Both the position numbers and the translations under genes were made by a program. A DNA stretch of 64,000 bases, taken from Hemileia vastatrix (Eukaryota; Basidiomycota; Pucciniomycetes; Pucciniales; Zaghouaniaceae). Below the pieces are notes generated by a model. The model made no database searches. It saw only the letters and a list, made by a program, of their open reading frames with translations, and was not told the origin of the DNA. The stretch spans positions 1-64,000 of the forward strand of contig JASXTE010000259.1 in assembly GCA_030280995.1 (NCBI GenBank). Direction: 5' to 3'. Positions 9,777-21,416 of this stretch are shown here, piece after piece. Position 1 is the stretch's first letter, and each line of letters starts with the position of its first letter.

Positions 9777-12214
9777 ATGGAGAATTTCCAAGGCAGAACA
9801 ACACTTGCCTCAATGACTTCACCTTCCAAACGCAGCCTGATTGGGACTTCATTCTCGATCCAAGAATCAGATCAGAATCAGGATAGGGATCAGTTCCAAT
9901 CATCAAAGAGACAAAAGACAGAAACATCTTCTACTTCTACTTCTCATCCTTCCACCACTCCCATCACTACCTCCACCACTTGCACTCCCTCAATGTCAAC
10001 ATTCAATGCTACTCTTCAAAGATCAAGAGTGTCTGAACTGTCAAAAGGGAAAGCTCCTTCATTCCAAAAACCTCTGGAGATCGCTTCCTTCTCTTACGAC
10101 GAGCAAAGGAGACTCTTTCATGACGATAGATCCTTGACTGAATATCACCAACCTTTTCCAAAGGATAGAAATGGTGTCATTGATCTGAATAGGGGAATAG
10201 AGGATTGGGTGACTAGAGATGAACAGGTGGTGAGTAAAGATAGAGCCAAGATTGGATTATAATCCAAGATAGAGAGTTAGAGATAGATGGGAATCTAAGT
10301 CTGTTCTGGTCCAAATGAGCTCTCAAAAAGGTCTTGAAACGGATGGAATGTCCTGGAAGTTGACTTTCCCTTTGGAATTCGAGCTTGACTGTATTTTGAC
10401 TGAATAGAATGGCAATAGAACTCAGACCTCTCTTCTTCTCCTTCTCTTCGTAGAACGAGCATCTAGACTCTTTACTTTTCGCCCTTATGAACAAAGCGAA
10501 TCAATTTTGCTCTAATTCAAGCGATCAAATCGAGAAGAACTTTCCCATGCCAACGAGGAGCAAGATCGGGATCGATCAAGAGCTAACCTCATCACTTGGA
10601 GAGGAATGATGACTAGATTATTCACTTGCCTTTATGAGAATCAACAAGGTTTCGAAATGAATGTTATGATGGTGAGCCAAAGCCACAGTCAGGGGGAGAG
10701 AGAGAGAGAGAGAGAGAATGGCGTCAAGAGATGCAGAGAACTTCAGAGATGACATTGACTGACGACTTTTCTTCTTTCGATCTTGGATCTTTGATGATGC
10801 CTTCTACTTTCTTCTCTCCAGGTTGGAGATACTATCTACATCGAAGAACATGTAGACAAACAAAGTCTGGAAAAGAAGCAGGCACAAATGGCCGACGAGA
10901 AACAGCGGAGGTTTACCTATTATGGTGAGTTGTTGATTCTGAGCTCTTTCCATGTTTCCCTGAGCGATCCCACTCTTTTAAGATTGTCCTGTTCTTGATC
11001 TTACTCTCATATTGTCCCTCTGTCTTTGCTCTCTGACTCCAAATCTCTTTTTCATCTGACGCATCTCTTCTTCTCCTTCACCTCTATCTATTTCTTCTAA
11101 TCCAGGCTACAACTTCGAATCCTGGTGCACTCATCAACCTCAGAATCAACCTCCACAAAAAGGGATCGACGATTCTTGGTCTGGTTCGCCAAATACAAAC
11201 GTTCAATGGTGCTCCATCGTAAAGACCTCTCTTGGGAACAAGAGGATGATTCTAGGAGGAGAGGTCGATTGTTTGAAACCCAAACCAAAGAAGTATCCAT
11301 ACGACTCTGCAAGTCTGCAAGAAAAGAACAAGAAAGAAACGATGCAGCAAGAGAGAGAGAAATGGTTGAATTGAAAACTTCAATGACGATCAAGAACCAG
11401 AGAGATGAAGAAAGGTTCGAAATCAAGATGTTGAGGTTTTATACTCAGAGCTTCTTACTTGGTATACCTGTGAGTATCGGGAAGTTGCTGATCTGAATTA
11501 GTCGGGAAGACTTGCAAGATAGTTCTTCTTTAGAGATCCATCCCTCGAAGATTCTCACAACTTGGCTTCTGATCGCCTCGCTTTCCTTTCCTTTCTTCAC
11601 CCCACGGATCAAATCGATTTGATCAACAGTACGTCGTTGTTGGATTCAGAGATTATCAGGGAAGGCTTCAATCCATCCAAGAGTTCAAGACTTTGGAAAT
11701 GCCGCGGCTCGTCAGAGGAAAAGTGAGTGAATGAACGGACTGAGAATCCGCTTAGAGCATTTCTCGATCTTCTCAAAGAGGGAACTTCTTCTCCTAGACT
11801 CCATTTATGTCTGTTTGAGTCTAAATCTCTCTCAATGAAAGACAATCGGCCCACCTTGACTTTGCTGATGTCTTCTCTCTCACACTCTCTCTCTTACAAC
11901 GATCATTCACAAAGCCTCACGAATGGGATCCTCTAGCCTGTCTTTCTTCTGCGGAAACTATTCTGGAATTCCTTCAGACAAACCTCAAGCAAGGAAATTC
12001 AAGCACAACGACAGGATCAAGTCTTGCATCTTCTTCAACCTCTGTCTATAGACTCTCTTTCAAATCACCTTTTCATCAACTAGATCTGAGAAAGCTTTCT
12101 GAAGAAGAAGTCTTGAATGAAGTTCAAGGAGGAGATAGGAAAAAGGGTGGAATCGAAAGAATCGGTTTCTTACCAAAGGTCTATTATGATTTCGCAGCTA
12201 GGAAGAGGAATTAG
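9777..12214 (+). CDS. rai1: Rai1/DXO-family RNA decapping nuclease
   Basis: Rai1/DXO enzymes remove incomplete 5' caps or 5' triphosphates from RNA and, in fungi, partner the exonuclease Rat1 in the nucleus. Exons: 9777-10229, 10454-10671, 10822-10924, 11106-11469, 11630-11722, 11915-12214. Family signatures in order: YDEQRRLFHDDRSL; EHLDSLLFAL; ANLITWRGMM then GFEMNV; VGDTIYIEEH...RRFTYYG; NVQWCSIVKTSLGN and GGEVDC (metal ligands); VELKTS; SFLLGIP; VVVGFRD; PRLVRGK; and RIGFLPKVYYDFAARKRN at the end. The frame needs one extra base twice, between 10500 and 10579 and between 11290 and 11360. With those, the spliced length is 511 codons exactly. I read both as probable sequence errors; the second could instead be a small intron. 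Confidence 0.88.
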
Positions 12215-13238
12215 GGAAGAAGGGTCTCGCTTTCAAGCTTGTACAACTACGCTCTCGTCCTTTCTACTTATGTCACGATGGTTCCGCACATTGAGTGCCT
12301 TTTTATTCGCAGCAAACACTTGTATTCTGCACTCCTACTGTATTCCTAGACTTTCTCTCGACAAAGATTCCTCACGTCAGCCTTGTAAAATCACACGCTT
12401 CTCATCGTCGTCAACAGCAGTGAGTTTGCTTCGAAGTGAACTGCTCCTCAATGACTTAGCTCGATCTAGAGTTCGAGAGAGTGAGGAGAAAAGAAGTAAG
12501 TGTGTGAGAGAGAGATGTGTTGCATGTCTCGGTCCGAGTCGAACAGGAGAGAGCAAAGTCGAAGTTCAAGACTGCACACAAGAAGAGAAGTCGAAAGATG
12601 TCATTAACAAGAAAACCACATTCAAAGAAGCATAAGACTAAGTACAACAGAACTCGAAAGATATTAAGAACGAAACGGGAACAGGAGAAAGGAAAGCCGT
12701 CTATGGTTTTTTTTTTCTGGATTTTGCTTCTTTTGAACTTTTTAGGTTTGCTTTTGTTTTGTATACGACCACGACTTGAGAATTAAACGGAACCATAACG
12801 AGACTAGAAACGGAAATCATCTATGGATTTTTTTTGGATTTTGACTCTTTCAAATTTTTTGTGGGTGTTTGTATTTTTTCTTCAACCAAGTCATAAGGGG
12901 CAAGCGAATCCAGTCAGTCGCAGAGTAAGCCAGCGATTAGAGTTGAGACCTTAACCAAAGCTTGAGCATTCGCAGAGAGAGGAAGCCGAGCGCGAAGAGG
13001 AAAGAGGTGGGTGGAAACTTGAAGGTGTGAAACCAGAAGACTTGAGCGTAACACAGACGTTGAATCTGAACTAGTCATCCTGGGCCGACCAAAGACGGTA
13101 GACCTACAGAAAGAAGGAGAGACTTGTTAGAGATTCGAGAAACTCACCAATCGAGACCCAAAGCAAGAGACACTTGGAAGCAAAAGTGGAGAGTAGAAAA
13201 AGGAGAAAGGAACAAAGCACTCCGGATGCAAGCCTCGC
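12215..13238. other. Intergenic, no gene seen
   Basis: Between the convergent rai1 gene and the small minus-strand ORF. It contains two similar T-rich segments about 120 bp apart (near 12705-12765 and 12825-12880), an imperfect direct duplication. A possible terminal exon of the small minus-strand ORF lies at about 13072-13104. Confidence 0.4.
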
Positions 13239-13475
13239 TTACACCTTCTTAGGGATGGTCACCTCTTCGCCAATGCGAGAGAGGATCAAACCCATTCCAG
13301 CTACAGAGTGAGCACCGATTTCGTGTGCCTTTACTAGATTTCCTTGTTCCGTACTCGAGGCATTTGAAAACTCGAGATGACGGAACGCGCCAGAGGTCAG
13401 ATAAATCGTTTTCTTCCATCGACTGGTGAGTCTTTCTTTTCCCACATGGGAGTCAGAGAGGTCGAGTGGTGTCAT
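13239..13475 (-). CDS. Small uncharacterised ORF (78 aa)
   Basis: The frame starts at an ATG in an A-rich context and encodes a basic, soluble 78-residue protein with an amphipathic stretch (GAHSVAGMGLILSRIGEEV). I do not recognise it. A donor-like GTGTAAG overlaps its last codons and a good acceptor (CTGTAG) lies at about 13105 before VYRLWSAQDD-stop, so a slightly longer spliced product is possible. An alternative frame over the same bases is also open, which lowers confidence. Confidence 0.3.
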   Translation of the reverse strand: MTPLDLSDSHVGKERLTSRWKKTIYLTSGAFRHLEFSNASSTEQGNLVKAHEIGAHSVAGMGLILSRIGEEVTIPKKV

Positions 13476-13815
13476 TTTTGTTCATTCTTTTGACCAACAG
13501 CAGAAATCTAGCGAGTGATCCAGTCCATCTCTCTTTGTTGAGAAATGAAGAGATCCTCTGCTTTGTTCCTTTGTTCTTTTGCTTCCAAGCAGCCTTGCTT
13601 TGAGCCCCGACTGGGAGAACCTTTTTCTCCTTGAATCAATCCTTTTGAAAGTAGGAGCCGTCCTCGAGGGAGGATTGTGTGTTTGATTGCTTGTCTGTTT
13701 CGCTTGAGTCCTTGATTCCTTGATCTCAAGAATTTCTTCTTTTCTTGTTCTTTCCGTGCTTTGAAAGCTCCTTCGCCCCTCAAATTGAACTGCTCTAGAG
13801 CTGTTGATTGATCTT

Positions 13816-15734
13816 CTAGTCTTCAACTGGCGAGGAAGTCAAGGCGTCTAGATCAATGTCCATCAACATTGACTCCTCGTCGTCATCCAAGTCTGGAAAT
13901 GACGTTTCGGCTTGTTCCTCGTCGCCACTGTTCACTACGACCTTTTCCCCTTCTCCTGAATGACTAGTTTCTGGCCAGGTAAGCTTCCTGGGAGTACTAG
14001 AGGTTGGAGCTGGAGTGGAAGTGGTCTTGATCTTGACCGAATCGCTACTCGTAGTGGTGTCGAGAGATGAACAGAGGGGAGACGACGAGAAGAAAGTCGA
14101 AGAGCCGAGTAAAGCAGAAGTTGACGAAGATACTAGTGACGACGAAGAGGTGTTGATGGAGCTCAAAGAGCTTCTCACTCTGTTTAAACGAATGTCAGAG
14201 TTTCCCTTCGCCTTGTTGGCTTTGATGTCTATCGATGATAGGCATCTCGATCGTTGGAGTTGCAATCTGAGCTTTTCGGTCTTGGCTTCTTGGGTCTTCA
14301 ATTTCACAGCTGCCACTCTATTAGCTCTTTCCAGATCTCTGATCTCGCTGATCTTCTTACTGATGGTTCGCTTGCTTTCGTCTCTCTCGCCTTCTGCTTT
14401 CTCCAGAGTTTGATGAAGCTTGGACTGGAGTGCTCTCTTTTCCTCGAGACCTCTCCTTCTTTCATCTTCCAAATCTCGCCTCAGACTTTGGACCTCGTTG
14501 AATAGACTGTTCCCAGCGTAATAAGACAAGTCCTCCGAGCCAGAGTCAGAATCAGAGTCTGTATCCGACGAGTAGTTAGGCTTGTTGACTCTTGTTTTTG
14601 CTGATGGAACCACAGAGAGCTCGACGATCCTCTCGGCCTGGTTGTGAATCTCCAGGCTCAAGTGGGCATTCTCCTCTTGCAAAGTGATGAGATGAGATTG
14701 GCATGAGCGGAGCTCATTCGAGGTAGCTATGACCTGGCTCTGAAGATCCTGGACTTGACTTCCAAGTACCTTGTTGATGTTGAGAAGTGAATCTATGCCC
14801 TGTCCCATCTTGCAGATCTTGGCCGTCAACTCCTGAGATTCGGAGCATTCGAGAGCTAGTCTCTCTTGCAACGTCTGGACTTCTCTTTTCGAGTCTTCAG
14901 CCGACTGCTGCGCCTCTGATATCGACTCCTTCCAGTCCTTTTCGACTTTTTTGCGCTTCGAACTGAGAAACTCGTTCGCTTCACGAAGGGTAGCCGATGC
15001 TCGAAGGACTTCCTTGATTTGCTGCTGTGAATGATGTAGCTTCAGAGATTCGAAGACAACGACCATGCTCGTCTTGTGCGATGCTAGGCTTGCGAAGGGA
15101 GTCTTTGAGTAAGCAGCTTGGGATGTAGTGAACTCGATCAAGATTTTCGAGATCCTTTCCTCCGAGGTCGATCCACAGTCGATAGCGGTGGCAGAAGTGC
15201 GATTCCAAAAGAGCCTTGCGACAAAGAAGGTCAATAGACCGACGATGATGGCGATTTGGAGATAATAAGAAGCTGTTGAGAGAGAGAAAGAGAAAGGGAG
15301 TGATCAGCCAAAGATTGTCGAAAGAGACTCGCGCGCACTCTCGAGAGTTTGACTACTCGACCCGCTGTCCATCTGGACAGCGACGACAAGTTCCAACACT
15401 CACTGTTGACTTGAGTCAAAACGGCTTCTGAAGTCATCATCTGAGCTCCAGGAACTGGAGTTGCAGTGATGAATGGCAGAGGACGAGCTCTTGAATCGAA
15501 GAGCGTAGTCTTCGATGGGTTGGAAAGGAATGGGTGGCCATCCTTCAAGTCCATTTGAGGCATCTCTGCCGATTGAGTTGGACACAAAGTGTCTTGAATG
15601 AATTTCTTTAGCCAATGAATGTTGTAAGTTTGATGATTCGATAGATGTTGTTGCTTGAGTTTGGTTGTCGCGCAAAAACGTAAGGTAGGTGAAGAAGTGG
15701 GTTCGACGACATCTTTGAGTTGCAAGAACAGCAA
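13816..15734 (-). CDS. Membrane-anchored coiled-coil protein, uncharacterised
   Basis: Two exons, 15734-15404 and 15272-13816, joined in phase (A + CT), give 595 residues. A soluble N-terminal ~110 residues leads to one transmembrane helix at ~112-133 (YYLQIAIIVGLLTFFVARLF). A long heptad-rich coiled coil follows (~180-330 and ~365-440), then a serine-rich region and an acidic C-terminus (DDDEESMLMDIDLDALTSS). An acidic patch, SDTDSDSDSGSED, interrupts the coil. The layout suggests a single-pass organelle or nuclear-envelope tether, but no family is recognised. The first ATG is used; an internal one would shorten only the N-terminus. Confidence 0.65.
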
Positions 15735-16125
15735 AGATGGGGTGAGGTAGACTTTGAAAAGATGTTTATTGCTTGAGATTGATTGTAATTCAGAGGATAT
15801 TCAGTTTCAAAGTATGTAATCGTTGCGCCCCACCCGAAGAAGTCAAAATGCTAGTTCCCTTCGAATGTTTCTACCCCCGTTTTAGCAATTTCCACTCTTG
15901 CCTCTCTGAAAACGCTCCTGAAAAAACTTGTTTCTAGACATTTTTGAAGTAGATCAAAACGAATCTTTTGAGAGATTCCAAGTGGAGGAATTCAGATTCT
16001 CGACCAAACAGGAGGACATTGAAGGTAGAAATGGCGAGGGAGAAAAATGCGCGAAGCGTGAACGGTTTTTGGAAAAAAAATCAAACCCGCCAGAGCTCGT
16101 TCTTTCTTCCATTTTTTATATCTAG
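15735..16125. other. Intergenic, no gene seen
   Basis: Upstream region of the minus-strand coiled-coil gene. No conserved frame or RNA is recognised. Confidence 0.3.
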
Positions 16126-16220
16126 GTTCAAGATACGATCTATATGGAAGAGTATTCAGAGTTTAGAAAAGAAATTGAATCAAATGAAGGATCAGAAGCA
16201 GAGGAAATTTACTTATTACG
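16126..16220 (+). pseudogene. Relic of rai1 exon 3
   Basis: This 95-bp segment matches rai1 exon 3 (10822-10924), including its splice sites: TCTAG before it and GTGAGC after it. It encodes VQDTIYMEE in one frame and then SLEKKLNQMKDQKQRKFTYY in another, because 8 bases are missing in the middle. Neighbouring rai1 exons were not found beside it. It is a degraded partial duplicate about 5.3 kb from its source. Confidence 0.65.
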
Positions 16221-17218
16221 GTGAGCTTTTTCGTTTGATTCTAAATCCTTCTCTTTTGTTCCCTCGAATCTCAGAGATTCCATTTTCAACAATTCATTTC
16301 TGTACTATTTCTTTTCTCATTTTTGATTGTTCTTCTCTACTGATCTATATCTCGAGTGTCAATCTTTTCATTCATCTGGCCAGCTCTGCTTCTCTCTCGT
16401 CTCTATGTCTTCTCTTCCGCCTCTCTCAGGTCTCTTTTCCCACTTGAAATCCCTTTCTTCCTTGTATTTTACTTTTACCTGTACTATCAAGATTTCTTTT
16501 GACGACTCCAAACTGCAAGATTACGATCAGAAGGGCAAGGTGATGGGTAATAATAATCACAAATCGAATTCAATCAAAACAGAAAAGGAAGGCGAATCGA
16601 TACAAAAGTCTGAAAACAAAGGAAAAACAAGAAAGGGAAGCTTGGAAGTATTGAGGGAAGACAAGACTTTTCAGATGAGATAGAATAGGGTGGGGAATAA
16701 TCTCATCGATAGGTCAAGAACCGGAAATGGAACGCGAGAAAGGAAAAGAGAAAAAGACAAAGATCGAAAAAGAAAACGAAAGCTTCGAGAGACCAAAAGA
16801 AGGGAAGAGGGAACAGCAGGAAATAGAGATTTGTATCTACTCGAGATTTGGCTGAAAGAAAGAAGTATAAAATTTTCGTTGTCGAGTGGGGAGTGACAGA
16901 TGAAGATGAAAGGATATCATAGATTGTCTTTGCCGATAATAAGTTTGAAACGCGAAAGAAAGAAAGGAAAGAAGAGGATTGAGATTTGGAGTGGAAGCTG
17001 ACTTGAGTTCCCAAACGGTGCAAGAAGAAAATAAAAAGTGGAGGGTTGCTCAAAGAATTCTTGCAATCATCCTTGTAAATCCACACTTGAACAAAGGTAC
17101 CAATAGAAGAAGCATTAGAGTTGGGTTGATGTAGAGATTCCCAAAAGGTTGAGAGACGAGACTAGACGATCAACGTCTTGACGTCTTTTTACTCTTTTCG
17201 AAAAAAGGTTTTGTTAAT
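16221..17218. other. Intergenic, no gene seen
   Basis: Purine-rich on the plus strand between about 16540 and 16900, which creates long but low-complexity frames (lysine/arginine/glutamate-rich on one strand, phenylalanine/leucine/serine-rich on the other). No conserved domain. Confidence 0.3.
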
Positions 17219-20200
17219 CTAAGCCTTACGTTTAGCGAAAGTTTTGTTGAGTAAACCAAGAATCTTACTAACGTTCAATTGAACGTATTCCAAATCCAAA
17301 AGATGAACGTCATCCTTTTGTTTTTCCAACAAATCGTCCAATTTCAAATCCATTTCCAAGATTGCTTTCTCTCTACCTTTATAATGAAGAGCAATGATAA
17401 AAGTCCCTGGACTTGGACTAGTAATGTTAAAGAAAATGTTTGCCCTTCTATTTTCAGGTACGTTTGATTCCACAATGATACCGTCTTTTTCCATTTGAGC
17501 ATGAGTAAATCTGAAAGGACCCAAGATTTGAGATTTCTGATTCTTCTTTTCTTTACCTCCAAAAGAGACCACTCCTACTCCACCTGTTGAATTCTTGTCC
17601 TTTCCAGATCCAGAAGTCATTCTGACATTTTGAAGATAATTCTTATAAGTGTCCAATTGAGATCTCATATAATTATTATGTTCTCCAATGGTTTTATAGA
17701 CTGATTCCAAAGATCTCATTTCTTGCATCACTTTTTCTCTCATGTTACCTAAATGAGCCAATTCAGATGCCACTTCGTCAGTCATTAGACTGTAACCATC
17801 TCTTCTATCCACCACTTTCAATTCTTCCAATTCTCTCAACATTTCCTTGACCTTGATTCCCTTTCTGACCAAGGTGGCATCTTTGGTCGTGGCCGCTCTT
17901 TCTGCGATTTGTGGAAGGTTGATCGGTCTCCTCTCTGCTAATTGAGGAATCGAACGAATCAATTGAACAAAGATCGATTTGGTTTCCATGTAGAGAATGT
18001 CGTTTTGAGTCACATTGTTCTCTGACATGAAAGCTGTCGTAAGGTCTTGGATTGGAGTCTCCCATCGACTGAATAGAGGTAATTCTACTGTTCGGTTCTC
18101 TTTACGTGGGACTTGGCCAGGAGAAGGACCGAGCTCGTCGATGAGGATTCGAAGATGTTGCTTGTCGTTGGGAGACTGAAGGAAGAGGTGGGAGAGAAGG
18201 GCAAGTCGACAAAGGAAGAAAGATTAAGAGGTTGAAGAAGAAAGAACTCCACCTTGGAATATGCATTGTTGTATACTCACGAGGACGTCGAGATGCTGAG
18301 AAACGAGAGAGTGAGTGTTGTACAACTCGTTGAGAGTAATCGAGATCTGAAGATCCTTCTTTGAAAGCGCCATGTATTGATCCATCTGAGGAAACAAATG
18401 AGGAAGGTGAGAGGAAAGAGGCGAAGACTTGGGTGAGTATCTTGGACTAGAAAGAGAGAATGAAAGCGAATGCTTTTGAACTTCTCAAAATTCCCAATCT
18501 TCTCATTCCTCTCTCTCTCTCCACTCACCTCCAAAGTATCATAGAAATCTCCAACGTCACAGAGAGCGTTCAAGAAAGCATTGATTCTAGTCTTATTATT
18601 CTCTACGAAAGGATTCAAACTCATCATATATTGTTCCTTTGCATAACTAGGTTTATTTGCCAAATTCTGCAACATTTTAGCTATAAGAGTTAAAGTCCTC
18701 CTAGGATGTTTAGCCGGAGGACCATCAACCAACATATAAGCTTGAGGAGTAACTATAGCCGGATTAATAAATCTCAAAAAAAAGAATCCACCAATAAGAG
18801 AACAAATGGCGAAATCGGTAGCATCTGGATATTTTCTTTTAGTCAAAGATCTAATTTGTTTACAAATCCATCTAATACCATAAGGAACTTCATCTATAGC
18901 ATTAATGATTGTATTCAAGAAACTATTTGCGATCTCCATCAACATGGTTAATCTAGGTGCAATGATGGCTTGAACATCTGCATTTTCTTGAGCTACTTCT
19001 GGTGGAACTCCTTTGGGTAAATTGGGTGGTAAAGAACCTGAATCTTCTTCTATCTGATTAATCATTTGTTCATAAACTTTCAATGGGTTCACTTCTAGAT
19101 TCAATTCTTTGTGTTCGATTAATGAATTGATCCTTTCTGCCAAGACATCTTTCAAGAAACTCTGTCCAGGTCCTCTACGAGTATAGGTAGTCATCATTCT
19201 AGAAACCGGAGTATTGGCTCTTAGTAAAGATCCGAATTCAGTTGCAGTTTCGAATTGAGCAGAAAGTACCGACTGTTGGAGATACGAAGAATGAAAACAC
19301 AAAAGATGAAATCGAAAGATCAGACGAAAGTCGATTCAAATAAAGACTTGCTCACTTGATCTGGTCTATCAATCCTCCAATCCCAATTGTTGGAAACTCA
19401 CCTGAAACATGGTCAGCAAGAGATGCTCTTCTCTACTCTCGTACTGGTTACCATAGAGGGTGAACATGACCGTCTGAAGCAAAGTGTCAATCTCTGCCAG
19501 ACTAACCAGCCTACAGAGTTGAGCTGTATGTCTAGGCTCGGATTGAAGGAGGAAGAATAGATTTCCATACTGTTGCATCTTTCTGTCGTCCAAAGCTGTA
19601 GATTGTAATTGATCTTGATCTTCCAAAGTAGAGGCTACTTCACTTTGCTGTTGGACACCCGGAAACCCAAGAATAAAGAAAGGAGTAGAATAATATCTCA
19701 GTTCAATGATTCTGATTCCATCTTCTGTCCTTGATTCTGATTCCATCTCTCTCTTGCTTTCTCTCGGCCCTTCCCTCTATCCGATCCACTCCCTTCTCTT
19801 CACCTCTTTTCCTCATTCTTCTGCAAGACTCACCTCATCCAAAGCCATTCTATTCTGAATCAACAAAGCGATTCTACTATCCAAATATCTAACGTCTCTC
19901 TCTAGTACGAAATTCTTTTTGGATTGGGTCGAGATTCTACCTTTTAATTCCCTCAATCTTTTCTGAGCTCTTGCCAAATCGTCCTCTACTTCCACGTCTT
20001 GTTCCGCAGCCATTGAATACAATGCAGTCACTGAATACCTATTAGTGTTTCGATTTCCAGCACCATTGTTGTTACCATTGGCTGGAGATGCACCACCCGA
20101 AGAGGAAGAAGAGGAACCTTGTTGTTGAGCTTGAGCTATCATTGCTGCAGTTGCAGCTCTACGATTCATTCCTGAACCTGAACCTGATCCACCACCACCT

Positions 20201-20298
20201 CCTCCTCCGGTCACTGTGGTTGCTGAAGAAGAGGAATTGCCACTGATGCTGTTTGGAGTTGAGGGATAGTTTGAATTTGATGAAGAGACTGACGTCAT
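17219..20298 (-). CDS. gap1: Ras GTPase-activating protein, gap1/sar1 type
   Basis: The protein speeds GTP hydrolysis by Ras and so switches Ras signalling off at the membrane. Five exons, all phase 0: 20298-19834, 19647-19402, 19272-18529, 18385-18281, 18175-17219; 838 residues in total. The N-terminus is a low-complexity serine/glycine region followed by a helical segment (RMALDE). The RasGAP domain is in exons 2-3: PRHTAQLCRLVS, the arginine-finger-type region around SVLSAQFETATEFGSLLRAN, and FFFLRFINPAIVTPQAYMLV. Exons 4-5 hold MDQYMALSKKDLQISITLNE and the RasGAP C-terminal domain (GPFRFTHAQMEKDGIIVES). Length and order agree with fission-yeast Gap1. The acceptor of exon 2 is chosen at CAACAG, after a pyrimidine tract. 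Confidence 0.9.
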
Positions 20299-21416
20299 GG
20301 TTGAATTTTTGGATGGGGGCGAGTTGGAGGAGGAAGGAAGGGAAGGAGGAAGAAGATGGATGGGTTGCTAGAGAAGGAAGGAAGAGAAAAGAGGGATGGA
20401 TAAAGGAGGAGGATGAATTGGTGAGTTGGCGAAAGTGCGGATAAATAGGGAATTAATTCAGAGTGCGAGAGATCGAGTTGCCAGATTGAGATTGAATGTT
20501 GGGAATGATCCAGATGGAATAGAGGGGATTTATTCAATAAGAGACAAAGTGGCTTACAGATGCACACAAAGAGAGAGAAAGAGAGATAGAGAGAGAACGA
20601 GCGAGGGTAACGGGTAGCAAGCAAGCCTCGTCAATGATGTCTGCGATATCTTTCTACTTCTGACCGTGCCTGCAACTATTTGACTTGTATCAAGAGTTAA
20701 GCAAACAGATGTTGATCTCTTATGAGACAGTTCTATCGATGCAGTGAGCATCCCATTCTGATCTCCCATCTGCCATCCATCCCCATCCGGCCATTTAGGC
20801 TTCATCTATCTCTTTGTCTCTCTATTTCTCTCTATTGTCCTTTCTCATCTCGTCTTGAATTGCTGGTTGATTGATTGATCGTTTCATTCCTTGTTCCGAT
20901 TGGCGAGACTTGTTGCCATCCTATCCCCAGCTCTATTCTCTTATCATCTCCTCATCATCTCATCTCCTTTCTCTCCTCATTTAACTCACCTTTCCTTCTC
21001 GCTTCCGTATATCTTCTGGATCAAGAGTGTCGATAGATGGATGGATGGATGGATAAAAGAAAGAGTTTGAGCTTTGATGAATCGATCCTTGCTTTCCACA
21101 AGATGCTCTTCGAAGGAAAGGAAACGAGGAGAGACAGCCAGAAGTCGAAAAGAGACTAACCATTTCTAGACACTCGCTCAAAACTCAAGACGATCAACTT
21201 GGAATGAATTTTTGAATCAACTAATACTACATGGTTTTTGGGAAGGAACTAAAAAAGGAATCTTGATTTTTCAATTGACAAAACATGAACAACTTTCACT
21301 ATCACGGACGACTTCTCTCTCTCTCTCTCTCTGTGATGTTTCGGCATTCAAACTCTCCCACTTTCTAATCCAAATTAACAGAAAGAGATTCCCTTTCTCA
21401 CTTCAGTTCTTTCTTT
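20299..21416. other. Intergenic, gap1 upstream region
   Basis: 1.1 kb between the gap1 start and the 3' end of rae1, both on the minus strand. It contains GA-rich tracts and a short GATG tandem near 21037-21053. No gene seen. Confidence 0.35.

Noticed and set aside
14015..14505. Plus-strand frames of 83-132 codons inside the coiled-coil gene.
   Set aside because: They are antisense shadows of a long, well-spliced minus-strand gene.
16703..17086. A 127-codon minus-strand frame rich in phenylalanine, leucine and serine.
   Set aside because: It mirrors a purine-rich plus strand; the weak likeness of its first residues to rai1 exon 4 is too short to trust.
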